From Hyperoplus lanceolatus (taxonomy: Eukaryota; Chordata; Actinopteri; Uranoscopiformes; Ammodytidae): DNA of 64,000 bases. Shown here piece by piece: positions 12,701-26,718 of this stretch. The notes under the pieces were generated by a model, which was not told where the DNA came from, did no database searches, and saw nothing but the letters and a program-made list of their open reading frames with translations. The position numbers and the translations under genes were made by a program. The DNA is taken from positions 15,212,501 through 15,276,500 of the forward strand of contig CM049416.1 in the NCBI GenBank assembly GCA_026929865.2. Direction: 5' to 3'. The stretch's first letter is position 1. Every line of letters begins with the position of its first letter.

Positions 12701-15700
12701 CTTCTTAAACAAAGCAATATTTATTTTAACCACTGTCGCCAATTTGAGCCATCTATAGTTATCATCACTATCATCTCCCTGTGTAATAGAACATTACTAC
12801 TCTAAATAGTGCTCCACTGCCCAGAAAGAGAGAACCTCTGAACGACACAGCTGTGCTGAGACCTCTGCACTTCCTCTATCTGTTTTATCAGGAGGCGCTT
12901 ATCAGGAGGAAACAGGAAAAGGAGAGAGGCTATCTCCTTCCGCAGAGTAAATCATGCGGATGGGAATGAAATATGAACGTGCTATATTCCTTCTAAACAT
13001 TTACAAAATCCAGCAAGTGTGACCAGAATTTGGTCAGATGACAAGTGAAAGTTTCAAATTCTAACATCAAATACATAAAGAGACCTTTAATACACATATA
13101 AATAAGATAGTCATAAATTCAGAGATAAACAATACCACACAACCATCTAAATTCCCTCACAATGCTTTTATTGTGATCTCCCACAGGTTCTGTTTTGGTC
13201 TGATGTCATGCTACAAAGACACTGAAGGCAAACAAATACCAACTGTAGCACACTTGAGCGATAAGGCTTCCAATATAATCACCTTCTACATCTCAATAAC
13301 AAAACACCATAACAGTGCTAAAGCACTCTGGGTTGTCATCTGATCTCTCCTGGACCTTAAATCCCTCAAGCCCTAACTCCAACTCTCTCAAGCTCCCCCT
13401 CGCAGGTTTTATGAGGTGAGAAGCGCAAACCGATTTTCCCCCACACATCGGCTACTATACAGTTGCCCCTGTTCTGACCCAGAAAGCCATATTCTTTTTA
13501 GTTTTTACAAGAGTAAGATGGGGTACCCATGCGTGAAGATGGAAAGAGTGCTCAGCGCTCAGCAAGGGGTTCAGTGCCAAGGTCTCCGAGCTAATTGAAC
13601 CTCTATTGGTTTTGTGAAGTGCCTGGCAATTAAAATTAAGGCACAGCACAGTTTCAGTATCGCATGCAGAGATGGATGGGAGCTTCATCATTGCTTGCAA
13701 CAAAACCTCATCATAATATAGGTATTTGTCGAAAATGTGTGTTTTTGCAATGAAAAATAACCACAAATTTCTCACTTTATATTCAGGGGGCAATTTTCTT
13801 CCAACTCGGCTAAATGCAAGATGCCTGGGGACGAACATATTGCTTCAGAAAACAGCCGGCAACTTAAAATATTTTTGCTGCCCATCTCAACTTGCCATTA
13901 TGTGTATCTTTCGAAGTGTATACAAAGTTCATAGAATCCAAAAAGGCTTGCACTGAGGTCCAAAAAATTTAAGCATTAGCAAGATTAAAGAATGCTTATT
14001 TGCTCAAAGTTAGATGAGAAGATGTATGTATATTATGTTTGTTTGGTGTTTGTAGGTTAAAAAAAAGGCACAAGAAAGCAGCTAGTAAGCTTATCCTAGC
14101 ATAAAGATTGTTTTGCTTTCTCTAATATGTGAACAAATGAACTATTATATCTAATACTTGTTGAAGCCACACAAAAAATCTGAAGTGAATATAACAAGTT
14201 TAACTGGGAGTTGATTAGCTTAGCTTACCATTAAGACTGGGACCAATGGGAAACAGCTAGTCTGCTTCCGTCCAAGGATCTAAAGCTTATACGAACATGC
14301 TGATCACTTACATCTTCAACTACTGACAGCTGTCTGGACATATTAAAAACACCAACACCCTCCACATACAGAAACAGACCCCTTCATATTCTGAGGAGCT
14401 GGCTGGTGAAAGTCAGACATAACATAAGACTGTGGCGAAACATGAGCTCTTTGTTAAGTGCAGCAACAACAAAAAAACTGAAATGTTATTTTCTATTCTG
14501 ACAGCTGTTCTTGGCTCCAGACTAAAAAACCTCCAGTCACTGAAAGATGATACTCAATGACTATTGATTACAAAGGTAGAAAGAGTAACTGCTTGCGATT
14601 CGTGTGAAGTGTCCAGCTTGGGCATGGTTTTGTATTACGCCCAAACTGCTGTTAGTTGTTTTAGAAGTCCACCTCTTGGTCTAAAAAGAGAAAGTGGATG
14701 CCAGTTGTAGGTGTAATGTAACGCCACAATAAGGAGCTATGCTTACAGAGTAAGTTTAGTGCACTTAGGAAGAAATTCAACCCCAATGCAGCTGAAAACA
14801 GTTTTGAAGGCGTCTCCGTTAGTGAAGAGCACGATGAACACGCATGCGGTTAGCCAGATAAGAAGATTTTTTTTGGATGGTTGTCACCCCATTATCTGTG
14901 GTTTGAGGTTGTCATCCTCCCAAATCTAGCATTGGTGTTGTATGACAAATCTAAAGCTTAGGATTGTGTATCTTACAGGGCGCTGGCAGACTTCAAAGCT
15001 TGGTTGTGCCTGGATACCAGTGTTTTGGGATCCACATATGGTGTGTATACAGGGAGGGTCGTGGGACTGAGGTTTGGCGGTCATGTCTTGGCAGACGGGC
15101 GGATCGACTGCGGCCTACGAAGCATCAGGGCCAGCCAAAGGTTAGCAGCAGCCTTAACCAGCATTGTGCATCAATGAGACTCAATGGGGAACAAGTAGAG
15201 ACAACTTAATAATAAACAGACCAATCTCATTCCATATCTTATGAGAAGGAATTCAACCGGGTGGTATAAGGTATATGAACAGAAGAACTAACCAATGCTG
15301 GAACAACTATTTATAAACTATATTTACATTATATGGCTGCGACTTGATATTATTCCAATATCTTAATGATTGTTTGATGAATCATTTAGCCCAAAAAAAA
15401 AGAAAACCCGAAAGTACTTCAAATCATTTCTTTACTTGATTATCAAAATGGTTGACCCTTCATTTTCTGTCAATGGACAAAACTATGTAATCAACGCTGA
15501 TTAAATTAAGGTACTTCATGTGTTTGACTGTGTTCCTTCACATATAAATGTACCAAACTGCCTTTTTCAAATTTGGTTCTTATCTATGTATGGATGACCA
15601 GGGGTTGACACTAAGGTTTCAAAAGCACTTGCCCATAGGGCAAGTACAGGTAATGTTTTACTTGCCGAATGTCGTGTTCACTTGCCCAAAAAAACTGTTA

Positions 15701-16449
15701 AACAATGATATATATTAGGCTAATTAAATTATACATTTTAGCGAACCGTATCTCTTAAATGCAAACACAGCTAACTAGTCTCATCCTGACCACATACAAC
15801 CAACAACAATTCATATAAGCCTAGCTATCATGACATAGCACTACACCAAGCCCTTGGTCCTGCTACAGCATCGTGAAAGGGCCTCTTTTTGCCAGTCACC
15901 TGGCCTGGTTTTGGGGGTCTCAGAAAACTCAGTCTAGCTCAGAGTCAAGCTGAAGGTAAGCTTTCACACAAAAGTGTTCAGAAAAATGTAACTTATTTTA
16001 CTTATTTAAAACGGTCACATTGTGCGAAAAAGTGATAGTCTGCCATAAAATGATTAAAGTCCACCATGTTAAAACTATTGCCCAGTTATACTGTAAGTAA
16101 GGAGGGGGATCATTAATATCTATTCATATTGATACCATTATAAAGACTCCACAATCCAAATCTTTATCGATACCTTTCTATTATTTCGTTAAAAGAGAAC
16201 TGGTATTATTGCTTTAATTGCTTATAAGATTAGAATTCCATATTTAGGCCTACTAATAATTTTATATTGCTGGGGAAACAAGTTTTTCACCCAAACTGTA
16301 TTATTCAAGCTTCTCACGAAAAACTTAAATTTCTTTTTTTCTTGATGTTACATTTGAACACATCATGATGTCATTTTATTGACCTGTGCCTAATAATCAT
16401 TTTACTGAGCCGACCTGAACACATCACATTTGAACCGTTTGCGATTTTT

Positions 16450-18948
16450 TTTAAAGGGGACATATAATCTCGGTTTTAAAGGTGTATTTCCAAGGTCTAC
16501 TAGAAAAGGTTTTCATGGTTTATTGTTCAAAAAACCCATTAGTTTTCTACCATTTCCCATTTCTTCATCGCCTTTTCCAGCCTTCTTTTGCCTCAATCTC
16601 AAAAGGTTGGTTTTGACATCTACCCCCCTTCGCAAAAATACTAGTCTGCTCTGACTGGTCAGATCTACATGGGCGTGCATGCACCGCTCTGCTCATTTAC
16701 TCTATACCTACCTACATGGGCATGGCACACGCCCAGCTGTCAGTTTTGTTTACTTTTGGCCAATGCAGCATGGAGACCAATGTAAACATGTTTAGCTTCA
16801 TTTCTACCACAAATATCGGCACACTAACCAGTTCTAAACTAAAAGATGTACAACTGAACCTGTTCAGACAGTAGTCTGAGCTGAAAACTGTGAAAATGGC
16901 ATCAAGATTTCTGATTTCCCTGACATTATCCTCAGGTAAATACTGTCAATACTTATGTCACAGTCAATAACATAATTTGAGCTAAGTATTTAGGCATAAA
17001 ATCTCTAAACTGGTAACATACACCCTGTTTTACGTTTGTCTTTACAGGTCTGTGGAATGATCTACAGCCCAGTGGAGTGAAAAAGCTTTGGTTGTGAACC
17101 GATACTGAGTTGACATGTACAAATGTACAGTAACCATAATGAAAAAGAATGTATCCTGAATCATGTCAAGATTCACTGGAAAGGCATTATCTTTTTGTAA
17201 AACGTATGGTTGAAATAATTATGCTTTAGGTTTGTCAGAGCTGCAAATTATCTGACAACATTTCAATATCTAGTAGATAATGTATCATTTGTATTGTGAT
17301 TACTCATTCATAATAAAGTTACCGTTAAAAAATGTATTGTGTTGCTTACTGTCCCTGTTTGCTACCTGTAGTAAAAGATTACTTGAAACTCACATGTTCA
17401 TCTCGCTGAAGATTTTCTCTGATAAAATTACATTTTAAAAAGACCAAAAAAATCCTTAAAAATAAAGCAGTTTATTCATAGCCAGTGGAATGAAAATATG
17501 AAGTGTACATATCAAACAGAAGCAAAGCCATAATTTTTATGTAACTGTCCAGTTGTTGTTGGGCCCTGAAGAAGACCACCTGTCCCACCCAGTGAACACA
17601 TCCTCCTTTGAAGGAACGGATAGTGTGACGGTCTTGGTGGCTCCGTCCGGCTCCATCAGGTCTCTCGGATACCTGTAAAACATGGCACATTCAATGTTAT
17701 TCATGTAGCCTAGCTGACATGTATAGGCCTACATCATACATCTGTTATTGCAAAGCTACAACAAATTCAGTATAGCCCTGGCTCGATAAGCAACAAGTTC
17801 TGAGTGATACTGTGTGCTTTTTGAAATATAATGGACAGGAAACAAACACCAGCAGAGACAACTTACAGTATTCCTGTCTATGTGTACATTACACTGGAGA
17901 TCATGTAATAGGCCAACTGCTGCTTGTACTACAGGTTTATTTTGCTTAAAAAAAAACAGCACTTTGTCCCGCATTCTCCCGCACAAACGTAGTCTTTGTC
18001 CCACATCTGGTGAATTGGGATCTGGTCACCCTAACTACACACTGTCCGCAGACTTATTGCGGTGTGTACTTGAGCTATACAATCAGACAGCTAGCAGGTA
18101 GCAGGATGAAGCTATTAAAAAAATACTCTTCATTTTCCAACACACCCTACAGTTTCACCGTCTGTTTTTCACTCAGGGGCTGTCACGGCAGGACTAACGT
18201 GAGCTCACAAAAGAGCCAAATAACAGTCACTGCAAAAGACTCACAGCTCTAACCGTTAGCATAAAGCTAACTGTAAAGCTAGCGGGCGCTAATGCTAACG
18301 ACTAAACCCCGCATTCTCTCATTTCAGTCGGTGTTGGTCATTATAGGAGGGATAAAATAAAGCACATTACAGACATTGAACTAACAAACGGACAGAATTA
18401 TTTTTAAAATAGGACTACTTACATTTCGGACGGATGGTGTCTCAGTCTTCCTGGCACAGTCTCCTCCACACTCCAGTAAAAAGGCTTTGATCACACTAAC
18501 AGATTGCAAACCTTTGCTGGAGATAGCCTAACAAAAAATGAAGTAAATCCATTCAGCCCTAGTGTGCTTCGAGGCTGGGGTGTGATGGTAGCTTGAGGTT
18601 GAGCTCACACTGCAGCTTGCTTCTCCTCTGTTGTTGCATGAGTGAGTGGAGGCTCAGCCAGGTGTGTGTGGTTACCAACGGGCGTCTTGATTTGCCAATC
18701 AACTGCCGAGTTTCTGGTGAGCTTTCCCGTGGGAGTATTTATGATAATGAAAACCGACCGATTTCGTCATCAGTCGGTGTTTTTTGGAAGAAACCTTCAA
18801 ATCCCCCCTTTTTCGAAATAGGTGTCCCAGAAGAAACTGACATATTTGTCTTTTTGAAGCTTGTGTGTGCTGGTAGGGAGGCCAATAACCTAAACAGTGT
18901 GCCCAAACACCGGCAATGTTTGGTTTTTCATAATATGTCCCCTTTAAA
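16450..18948. mobile_element. Nested 2.5-kb element with TTTAAAGGGGACATAT ends
   Basis: Left end TTTAAAGGGGACATATAAT and right end ATAATATGTCCCCTTTAAA are near-perfect complements. The ends resemble those of the shorter element at 22,523-22,974. The interior carries a minus-strand exon-like pair at 17,537-17,672 and 18,423-18,487. Confidence 0.75.
17537..18487 (-). other. Small spliced reading frame of unknown identity inside the nested element
   Basis: Minus strand: an open stretch 18,487-18,423 ends at a consensus donor (CCGAAAT|gtaagt), and 17,672-17,537 follows a consensus acceptor (gttttacag). Joined, they read WSVEETVPGRLRHHPSEM, then YPRDLMEPDGATKTVTLSVP, then SKEDVFTGWDRWSSSGPNNN, then WTVT and a stop. 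An AATAAA on the same strand follows at 17,473-17,478. The only ATG is created at the junction, giving about 46 residues; upstream there is an in-frame stop near 18,491. I do not recognise the protein. Confidence 0.3.
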
Positions 18949-19439
18949 GCCAACTAGATCTTATCCTGCAGATTTTAATATGGATTTAAAAACTATCACG
19001 TTTTTTAACTGCGGGACTTGCTACACAGTCTCTAGTTTGCGTCTGTTGATGACCGCTGCTTTGAATGAATGATGAGACGGTGCCGAGCCCGTCTGCAGCG
19101 GCAGCGGCTCAGCGGACGGATTTTTTTATTTTTTTTTGGAGACAGAGTTGAAGCGGGTTGAAGGAGTTTCTTCAAGACAGTCGAAGGTACAACACTTTTA
19201 CAGTCTATGATGCAGACCACTGATGGAATAATTCGCCAAAGTAGGCCTAATTAGTTGAAGATGACCCGACTCTACTCGATATTTAAAATTACATCATGTG
19301 ACCTACTGGACCCCATAGCGGTATCGATAAGCTCAAACGTTATTGATTTGTGGGGTTTGAATATAGCGGAACCAGGTCCGTAGCCTAATAGAGCCGGCTT
19401 TCGGAACGTAGACAGCGAAACTGCACGCACACAGGCTGT

Positions 19440-19462
19440 TGTGTGTGTGTGTGTGTGTGTGT
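19440..19462. repeat. (GT)n microsatellite, short
   Basis: About 11 GT units in the right part of the outer 15.6-19.6 kb element. Confidence 0.9.
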
Positions 19463-20877
19463 GAGAGAAGTTGCTCAATAGTAAATATAGCCGATCCGGG
19501 GAAAAAAATGTTTTGCGGACTCTAAAACACATGAATAAATAGCTTAAAAAAAATCCACTTACTCGGTCGGGCAACCAAAAAGCAATATCAACTTGCCCGA
19601 ACATTATTTTCACTTGCCCCGGGCAAGCGTTAGTGTCAACCACTGGATGACATAATTAAACAAACAAAAAACTGATGCTAATAACAATTGCGACTCCAGG
19701 GTACTTTTGGGCAGAAGCTCCTACAAACTCTTGACTTTCGGCTGGCAAGTATTTTGATGATCTGAATGTTTAAAAAGTCATAATTCCCTGGAGGATATTA
19801 TATTAAGAGCCATAAAAGAAAGATGCCTCAAATCCAATGACAGCATACAACCACATCTTCTGCATCACTTAAGATATACTATCAAACACAAGTGGGAGCA
19901 CACCTCAAGTCTTCAGGTTGTTCTAGAGTCAGGAGTTTACAATAGAAGACCTAAGACTGCATGTGATGGGGATATTGCTTATAATGAAAATACATTTTTA
20001 GAAAATGTTTATGATTAAAAGAAGTTCTGCCTTGTCTTTGTAACGTTCTATCGTAAGGAACAAGCAATGCAAGCACTTCTGTGTGCCATGAGACTGTTAT
20101 TCCTGTCCCTTTAAGGATTGTTAAAGCTGGAGCTCATCCCAGCCCAAGAAGACAGACTTTACGATTGCATCCCCTGTCTCCAGCACATCTTCTGCAATTT
20201 ATTTACTTACACATCAAACCGGACACCATTTTAAACCCGAAAAATGTATTTGAATTCACCCCATTCAATGTACTGGGTACAAGCCACATCATTTGTGGCT
20301 TTAAAGCAGTTTCAAACCACAACATCTGAAGAGTTGCTTTTGTGAATACAATCTGCTAGTAATCAAGATGAGACTCTTTGCTCCCGCATTCTTATTGTTT
20401 GACTGGTAGTCCCAACCCAACACTAAACCTATGGGACTACAGACAGAATATATGTTCAAGCTTAAATACTTTGGGATGGCGACATCTTTTTTTTACACCA
20501 TTAAACCGTACCAGAACACATGAGGTTTGCCTCTCCTTGAAAAACCACATAATCCTTTATTTACGCAAATCTGGTTTAAAGGCCTCCTGCCTCCAAACCA
20601 TCTCAAATTACTATTAATAAACACTTTTTCATTAGCTTTACTCACCACATTGTTCACTTTAGTTCTCTACATGTCTCCAGGCATGTATTAGTCACTTCAA
20701 AAATGCTTACGGTTAAAATTCCCCTCCTGACAGACAAGTTTATTTACCCCAGCTGCATCACTTACTGCACACACTTAGTCAAAGGGATTTTGCTCACTCA
20801 TTTCATTAGCTTAGTTCCAAGACTTCCCTCAATATTTATCTGCTATATGCACATACTGGCTGTGTCTTATTTAAGGG

Positions 20878-21400
20878 GCGTCTACGCGGTCTATGAAGGC
20901 CATAGCCTGTGAAGGCCGATTCGAAGGCCAAACAAGCGTTCTTAAACGAAACGGTCTCCGCAGGTCTCCGTTTACGAGCATTTCCGGTTTGCGTAACAAG
21001 CCGCTCCTGTGCTGCCTAGCAATCCTGATTGCTGCCAACGGAAACAGCCTTGTCAACGGAGGAAAAAAGAAAAAGAAGTTGCCTACCAGACGAAAAGAAA
21101 AAAAAGTACAAGAAAAAAAGAAAGGAAGATAAAAGTGAAGAAGATGGGGCAACACGTTGCTGCTTTGTTATTTTTTATTTTATTTGATGCCATCTCTGAA
21201 AACAATTAATCTTGGGATATGTTGGGCCGCGAAGGATACATCTGTTGCAGCTTTCAAAACCGTGAAACGAAGGCTACATTTCTCGGCCGCATATGAAGGA
21301 GCCTTGCAAATGGAACAAGCCTTTGCGCGCCGCTATGACGCAATCGGTCTTCAAATGCAGCCTTCGCAGGCTGGGGTCTCTGGAATGGGATTCACCTAGT
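20878..21400. mobile_element. Imperfect inverted-repeat element rich in GAAGGC motifs
   Basis: Left text (AGCCTGTGAAGGCCGATTCG) resembles the complement of right text (AGCCTGCGAAGGCTGCATTT). GAAGGC/GCCTTC motifs are spread through both halves. The overlapping frames on both strands lack any recognised domain. Ends are approximate. Confidence 0.5.
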
Positions 21401-22522
21401 GTGTAACTCAAATAACCTCAATGCAAATAGGGCACATGTTTAGATAATGGTTCCACTAGAGGCACAGGGATTCCTTGTAACATTTTATTACAGTGGGCAA
21501 AAACCGAATAACAGTGAGCCTTGGGAGCCGCAACCCCTGAGAAATAACGATTACCAGCAGTTATCAAAAACAGAGACGATTCAAAGATGACACATGTTCA
21601 AGCATTTGCATGCATCACGTGTAGGCCTACATGCGATGCATGCTTTTTAAAGCCTAACAATATAACATTACAACTTTACAACCCATAAACGTATGGTTTA
21701 GAGTATGGATTTTAATTTTAATCTTAGAAACACCGGTGCAACTTTATGTTTAAACCAAAACAAACAACAAACCAAGGGACGGCATAGTCTTGTCAAATAT
21801 AATACAACATACAACATATTAATTAGTGCAGCTTTTAATTCAACAGATGCAACATTATTCAGATGTTATTGAAGAACTCCTTTGACGGAGCTTGGCTGAG
21901 TGACCTAAGTAATGTAACTAGTTGTTGGCAATTAGTAAAGGATTATATTGCTTTATCATTTAGTTATAAATAAGGAGAAATTGATTTGATATGTCATGAA
22001 GCCTGCCTAACACTTACTGTTAATAGTACAATACATCTAAGTTAGTAACTAGCAGCAAAAGCAAACACTAATAAAAAACGGGCCTTATCTCAGTTGATAC
22101 AAGCACGTGAACATTCCTGACACAACAATGTTCCTTATTAACATAGCTGCTTCCACATGGTAGCTACATAATAGGACGACTGGCAGTTACGAGAAGGATA
22201 ACAAAAAGGAAGCAAGAAAAACAGTTTGTTCAATGTTTTTTGTTTGTATCTCCACAGAGTTTCAGTGATATTGTTCAGGTGATCGTGGAGGGTTTTAACA
22301 GTGTATGCTGCATCACAATACATGAGGACAACTCATTAGCACTTCAACTCAAAGCATGGTTTGAAATGTGATAAAAGGGCAGTTCTTAGAGACAACCCTT
22401 CCATATTGATGCATTTATCGGTCAACCTCAGAAAACGGGCTATACAATTAAAAGATGTTGCAGCCAACAGTATTCATTGTGGTGCTTCTCTCAAGTCACT
22501 ACTCTGTCACCTGTGTTTCTAC

Positions 22523-22974
22523 TTTAAAGGTCACATATTATGCTAAATGCACTTTTTAAATGTGTTCTAACATATCCATGGGTCCACGGTGTGCCTAGAG
22601 ACTGCCAAAATATTTAAAAAAATAACAATCTCTCCTTTTCTCACTCTCCCCCTTTCTGAACCCCCCCCCCCCCCCCAATATACTCCAGTCAGAATTCTCC
22701 TCGTTTCTGACCTCAAAAACTGGAAAGCCAGAAGCTTCCACTGTGCAGCCCACACCCCTATTTCTTATTGGTCCACGGCCCTGACAGACAGAGGGCGAGG
22801 CGCTCTTTTTAAAAAATAGGCCATTGTGAGATTAGCTGAACATCAGCATAGTACAATAAATTATCTGAAAGTTTTTTTCAGCAAACAGTTAAAGGAAAAC
22901 GTTTTAGGGACCACTAAGACCATATAATATGGTGTATAATAGAACCGAAAAGTGTATAATATGGGAGCTTTAAA
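22523..22974. mobile_element. Non-autonomous element with TTTAAAGGTCACATATTAT ends
   Basis: Left TTTAAAGGTCACATATTATG and right GTATAATATGGGAGCTTTAAA are imperfect complements. The interior has a C16 run (22,661-22,676) and no coding capacity. This end pattern is common in fish genomes and is related to the ends of the 16,450-18,948 element. Confidence 0.7.
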
Positions 22975-24535
22975 TCCCCTTTTTTGGGGATGACTATTTA
23001 TCAAGTTTGAACAGTGAGGTTATTCCAAATAGAGAATTAAACTGAAATCCAAACACATCCAAACCCAGTCCCTCACAGAGGTTTTTTTTGTTCTTCTGGG
23101 ACAAAAAGGGAAGATGTTTTCCTTTCAATCCCCCAAGGAACCATAATGCATTTCTGAGTTGCACAGTGGGACTGTGATGTGATTGGGGTCACAGATGCTT
23201 CAAGATACACAACTCTGAATGCTGAAAACCACTCAGGATGCATCTAATTACCTGATGTTGCCTCCTTTATCTCTTGTCCTTGCTTCCTTGTTTCACGCAT
23301 GCTGTCCTCTGAATAATGTCCTACTCTTTCTCGTAAATACACCCATTATATGGTCGATTTGTGAAAAGGTGTATTTGAAAAACAATATCATTTAAATGTT
23401 AGCATCGTCAGGAGACTCATTTGCTAACCTGTCAAAAGCCTTGCTTATGGGTATTCAAAGGAGAGATCAGAGGTGACAGTAAATGTATTTTCCTATCCAT
23501 GAGAACAACTCTCAAGTAATCAATCTTACAGCGTGTACAAACATGAGCTTATCAGCACTTTGAATACACTTGGCTAAACCCGAGAAATGCTTGTAAACCA
23601 GCAGATCACGTCGCAACTCCCCCCCCCACACACACACACACACACATCCCAAAAACGGCCTGGCTCAAGCTTCTCCCATGTCCCGTAAAATTTAGTCACT
23701 TCACACGCAGAGGGTTTTTCATTGGGATTATCATTGGCCAAGAGAGAGCGCTTGGCTGGATCCTGAGCAGTGCCCAGGAAAAACACTTGACATGATTCAA
23801 AAAGCAGAGACCGGCCAGAACATCCCCACAACGTTGGAGCCTTTGGACACAGGCAAATTATCTGCCTTGCCATCTTGTCCTCAATGCTAAGAACAACATG
23901 TGACATGTTACAAGAATTTGATTATAGGGTGAAAGGTCTGATTAGATCGTCTCAGCGACAACACACAATGCAGTTTAAGAAAGACAAACGTGGAAGAACT
24001 CAAGCCCAGAATGATTTGTGCAACAGCTCCACCACTTCCATCTTTCTCATGCCTCAACCTTTTGCTCATAACTCTTCTCTAATGCCCAGGGGATGACACC
24101 AGGAGCGCACAACTCTTGACCCCAAGAGAGGACACCGTTTGATGAACGACCAGGAAAGGTCAGACCTCTGATTGGTATTCAACCTCCTCCATCTTGAGAC
24201 CGCTGAACCAAAAGCGCAAGCGAGTGTCCCCCCCCCCCCCTCTCAGAGTGCAAATTACCATGGTGACTTTGATAGATACACTGCTTTGGACGGATACTGA
24301 ACTTTCACTGAGGGGATGGAGTGCGAGCATGGGCTGAAGCGGGTAATATGTCACCGAAGGTCTTTTTCTTGACAACTTTGCAGTGTCACGGCCACATGTA
24401 CTGATGGATGAGTGGCCTATGGGAGGCTTTAACAGGTATACTTGGCGAGGTGTGATGGAACTAGAGATGGCGGACGGAACTCATTTCTACCACTACTCCA
24501 TGTTTCTCCACTAGCCTACCTCCTCCTTCACCTTG

Positions 24536-24536
<1 letters not shown>

Positions 24537-24612
<76 letters not shown>
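24537..24612. repeat. (CA)38 microsatellite
   Basis: Uninterrupted CA array of 76 bp in tmtc2 intron 1. Confidence 0.98.
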
Positions 24613-24616
<4 letters not shown>

Positions 24617-25196
24617 TGTCTTACTCACTGCAAAGGGGTCACTGATGGTGCTGAAAAGTAAAGTGGGGCGGATCTTTGACCTTTAAGGAGTGTCTGGAGA
24701 TACCAGACAGCAACAACTGACTGAGCTGTGCACAAAAATAAGGGAGGCGACCTGTTCACAGTCTGCAATCCCCAGAGAAATCACATGCCTGGCATATCAT
24801 CAGTTGTTGTCAACCTGTGATTTAATACCTGATAAAGGAAGCCCAATGACATAACTTTGATTGCAGGAGCCAAAACCCGCCCTTATGTCCATTCACAGCA
24901 GTTCAGAGTGATTAAAGAACTACCTGTCCAGTTTCCTTCTTAAAAAAAAAGAAAAGGGAACCAACAGTGGAACAAAATTTACATGAAGGGTGATTATTCT
25001 CACAATCAAATAGCCTAAAACAACTTAACAGCATATTGTTATTTCAAATGTACGTAAATAGAAATACAACAGGCTTGAAACGTAAAGGAATCTGACATAG
25101 TGTAATCTAATCTAATCTTGTGGAATACAGTTTAGCTATCGTAATCAGAATAAATTATATCATAATTTGCGAGCATTTCAACCAAATGCTGATCTT

Positions 25197-25250
25197 TCCT
25201 GAGATTTTTTCATTTGAATGATGTCCTGAGATTTTTTCATTTGAATGATG
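25197..25250. repeat. 27-bp exact tandem duplication
   Basis: Two identical 27-bp units (TCCTGAGATTTTTTCATTTG...) at 25,197-25,223 and 25,224-25,250. Confidence 0.95.
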
Positions 25251-25873
25251 TTCAGAGTCCCAGAGAGAACAGGGAAAAAGAAGAAAAACTTTTGTCTTAG
25301 GAATTAAAGAATTAGTCGACCAGCAACAGTAATAGTAGTAATTCAAGACATCACTTTGGCACTGGAAAGGAAATTTTTTATGTGTTTTGAAATTTTATAG
25401 ACTAAACATCTAATCAATAAAATATATAAAAAATATTTTTTTTAGTAATCCTTCTCTTACCTTCCCCTACCTCAGATTTGTCTTCACTGACGCATACTTA
25501 CAAAAGTACATTTTTTACTGACAGATTTTGGTTGCATGTCTATTAGGGAAACAGATTTTTTTCCCCCAGCAGCATGACAGTGTTGACATGTGTTTTCAGC
25601 TGTTTGCAAGATGAAACTCCCTGTTTAAATTAGCTTTAATTCCCCCGGGATGGGTGGGCATTGTTACAATAGGCATGAGGGCTTCATCAAGACAAAGAAC
25701 ATCTGAACCACTTCATGTGTGGAGAAGGCAGTGGGACTATAGGGTCATAACATGTTGAACTTCATCTCTTTGTTTGCTGTTATTACTATGGAAATAGAGC
25801 ATGTGGCACTTACAAACATAAGAGTCCTTTGACACTTCATGTCCCTGAGATAATATTACAAATGCATCACAGA

Positions 25874-26718
25874 CAGTGATGCCGGTAACGCGTTACCGGC
25901 ATCGGACCTCTTTTTTCAGTAACGAGTAATCTAACGTGTTACTATCTCCAAACCAGTAATCAGATTAAAGTTACTCATCAAAGTCACTGTGCGTTACTTT
26001 TTCTGTCATTTTCCTTAGTAAAACATTTTACATAACTGCACAAATGACTACGATTGCGATATAATGTAAATAAATATGCGCGCATGTGTCTCTAAACGCT
26101 CCAACCGCTCCTCTCGTCTTTTTGGTATGTCCCTCGTCTCTGACATGCAGTGTGTGTGTGCGTGTGTGTGTTTGCAGCAGCATTACGAGTTTAAACTGAA
26201 CTGTGGCGCAACACAAACGTCCCCCCCCCCCATGAAATATAGCGTCAGCTATGGGGATATTTAGGATTCGGGTACGGTGACGTTGAAGAGATAGTGACAC
26301 CCAGTCTATCAACACATGAGACATCGCAGAGAAAAGTCAAATTAATGCATGAGAGTGAAGGGCCAAGCACGTTAAGTTTAAAGACACTGCTACTGTCTTT
26401 GCACTTTGGAGGAATGCATTTATTTTCATGGGGGGGAAAGGTTTTTTTTTATTACGTTTTTTAAACCATAATTTTTATTATTTTGAAAACAGCTACTAGC
26501 CTACAAGCTTTATTTTATATATTTTCAATGATTCTAAATGTGTACATATTTTAAACTGAGATATATGGGTTTCAAAACCTGTAAAGTAACGTTTAAAGTA
26601 ACTTGTAATCTAACTTAGTTACTTTTAATTAATCAGTAAAGTAACTAAGTTACTATTTTAAGGAGTAACGAGTAATCAGTAATCGGATTACTTTTTCAAA
26701 GTAACTGTGGCAACACTG
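25874..26718. mobile_element. hAT-type non-autonomous transposon with 8-bp target duplication
   Basis: Begins CAGTGATGCCGGTAACGC and ends GTGGCAACACTG. It is flanked by ATCACAGA at 25,866-25,873 and 26,719-26,726, a perfect 8-bp duplication. Sub-terminal AGTAACGAGTAATC motifs occur on both sides, a well-known fish pattern. 845 bp, no transposase. Confidence 0.93.

Larger units (their letters stand above)
15599..19645. mobile_element. 4-kb DNA transposon with CAG...CTG ends, itself interrupted
   Basis: Begins CAGGGGTTGACACTAA and ends TTAGTGTCAACCACTG (15 of 16 complementary). GATGAC directly abuts both ends (15,593-15,598 and 19,646-19,651). CTTGCCC/GGGCAAG motifs repeat in both sub-terminal regions. 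No transposase frame is visible. A second element (16,450-18,948) is nested inside, so the outer element would be about 1.55 kb. A 6-bp duplication is short for hAT; family not assigned. Confidence 0.8.

Noticed and set aside
18593-19072. 159-codon open frame on the plus strand
   Set aside because: It runs across the right end of the nested element into the outer transposon, has no recognised domain, and ends by chance.
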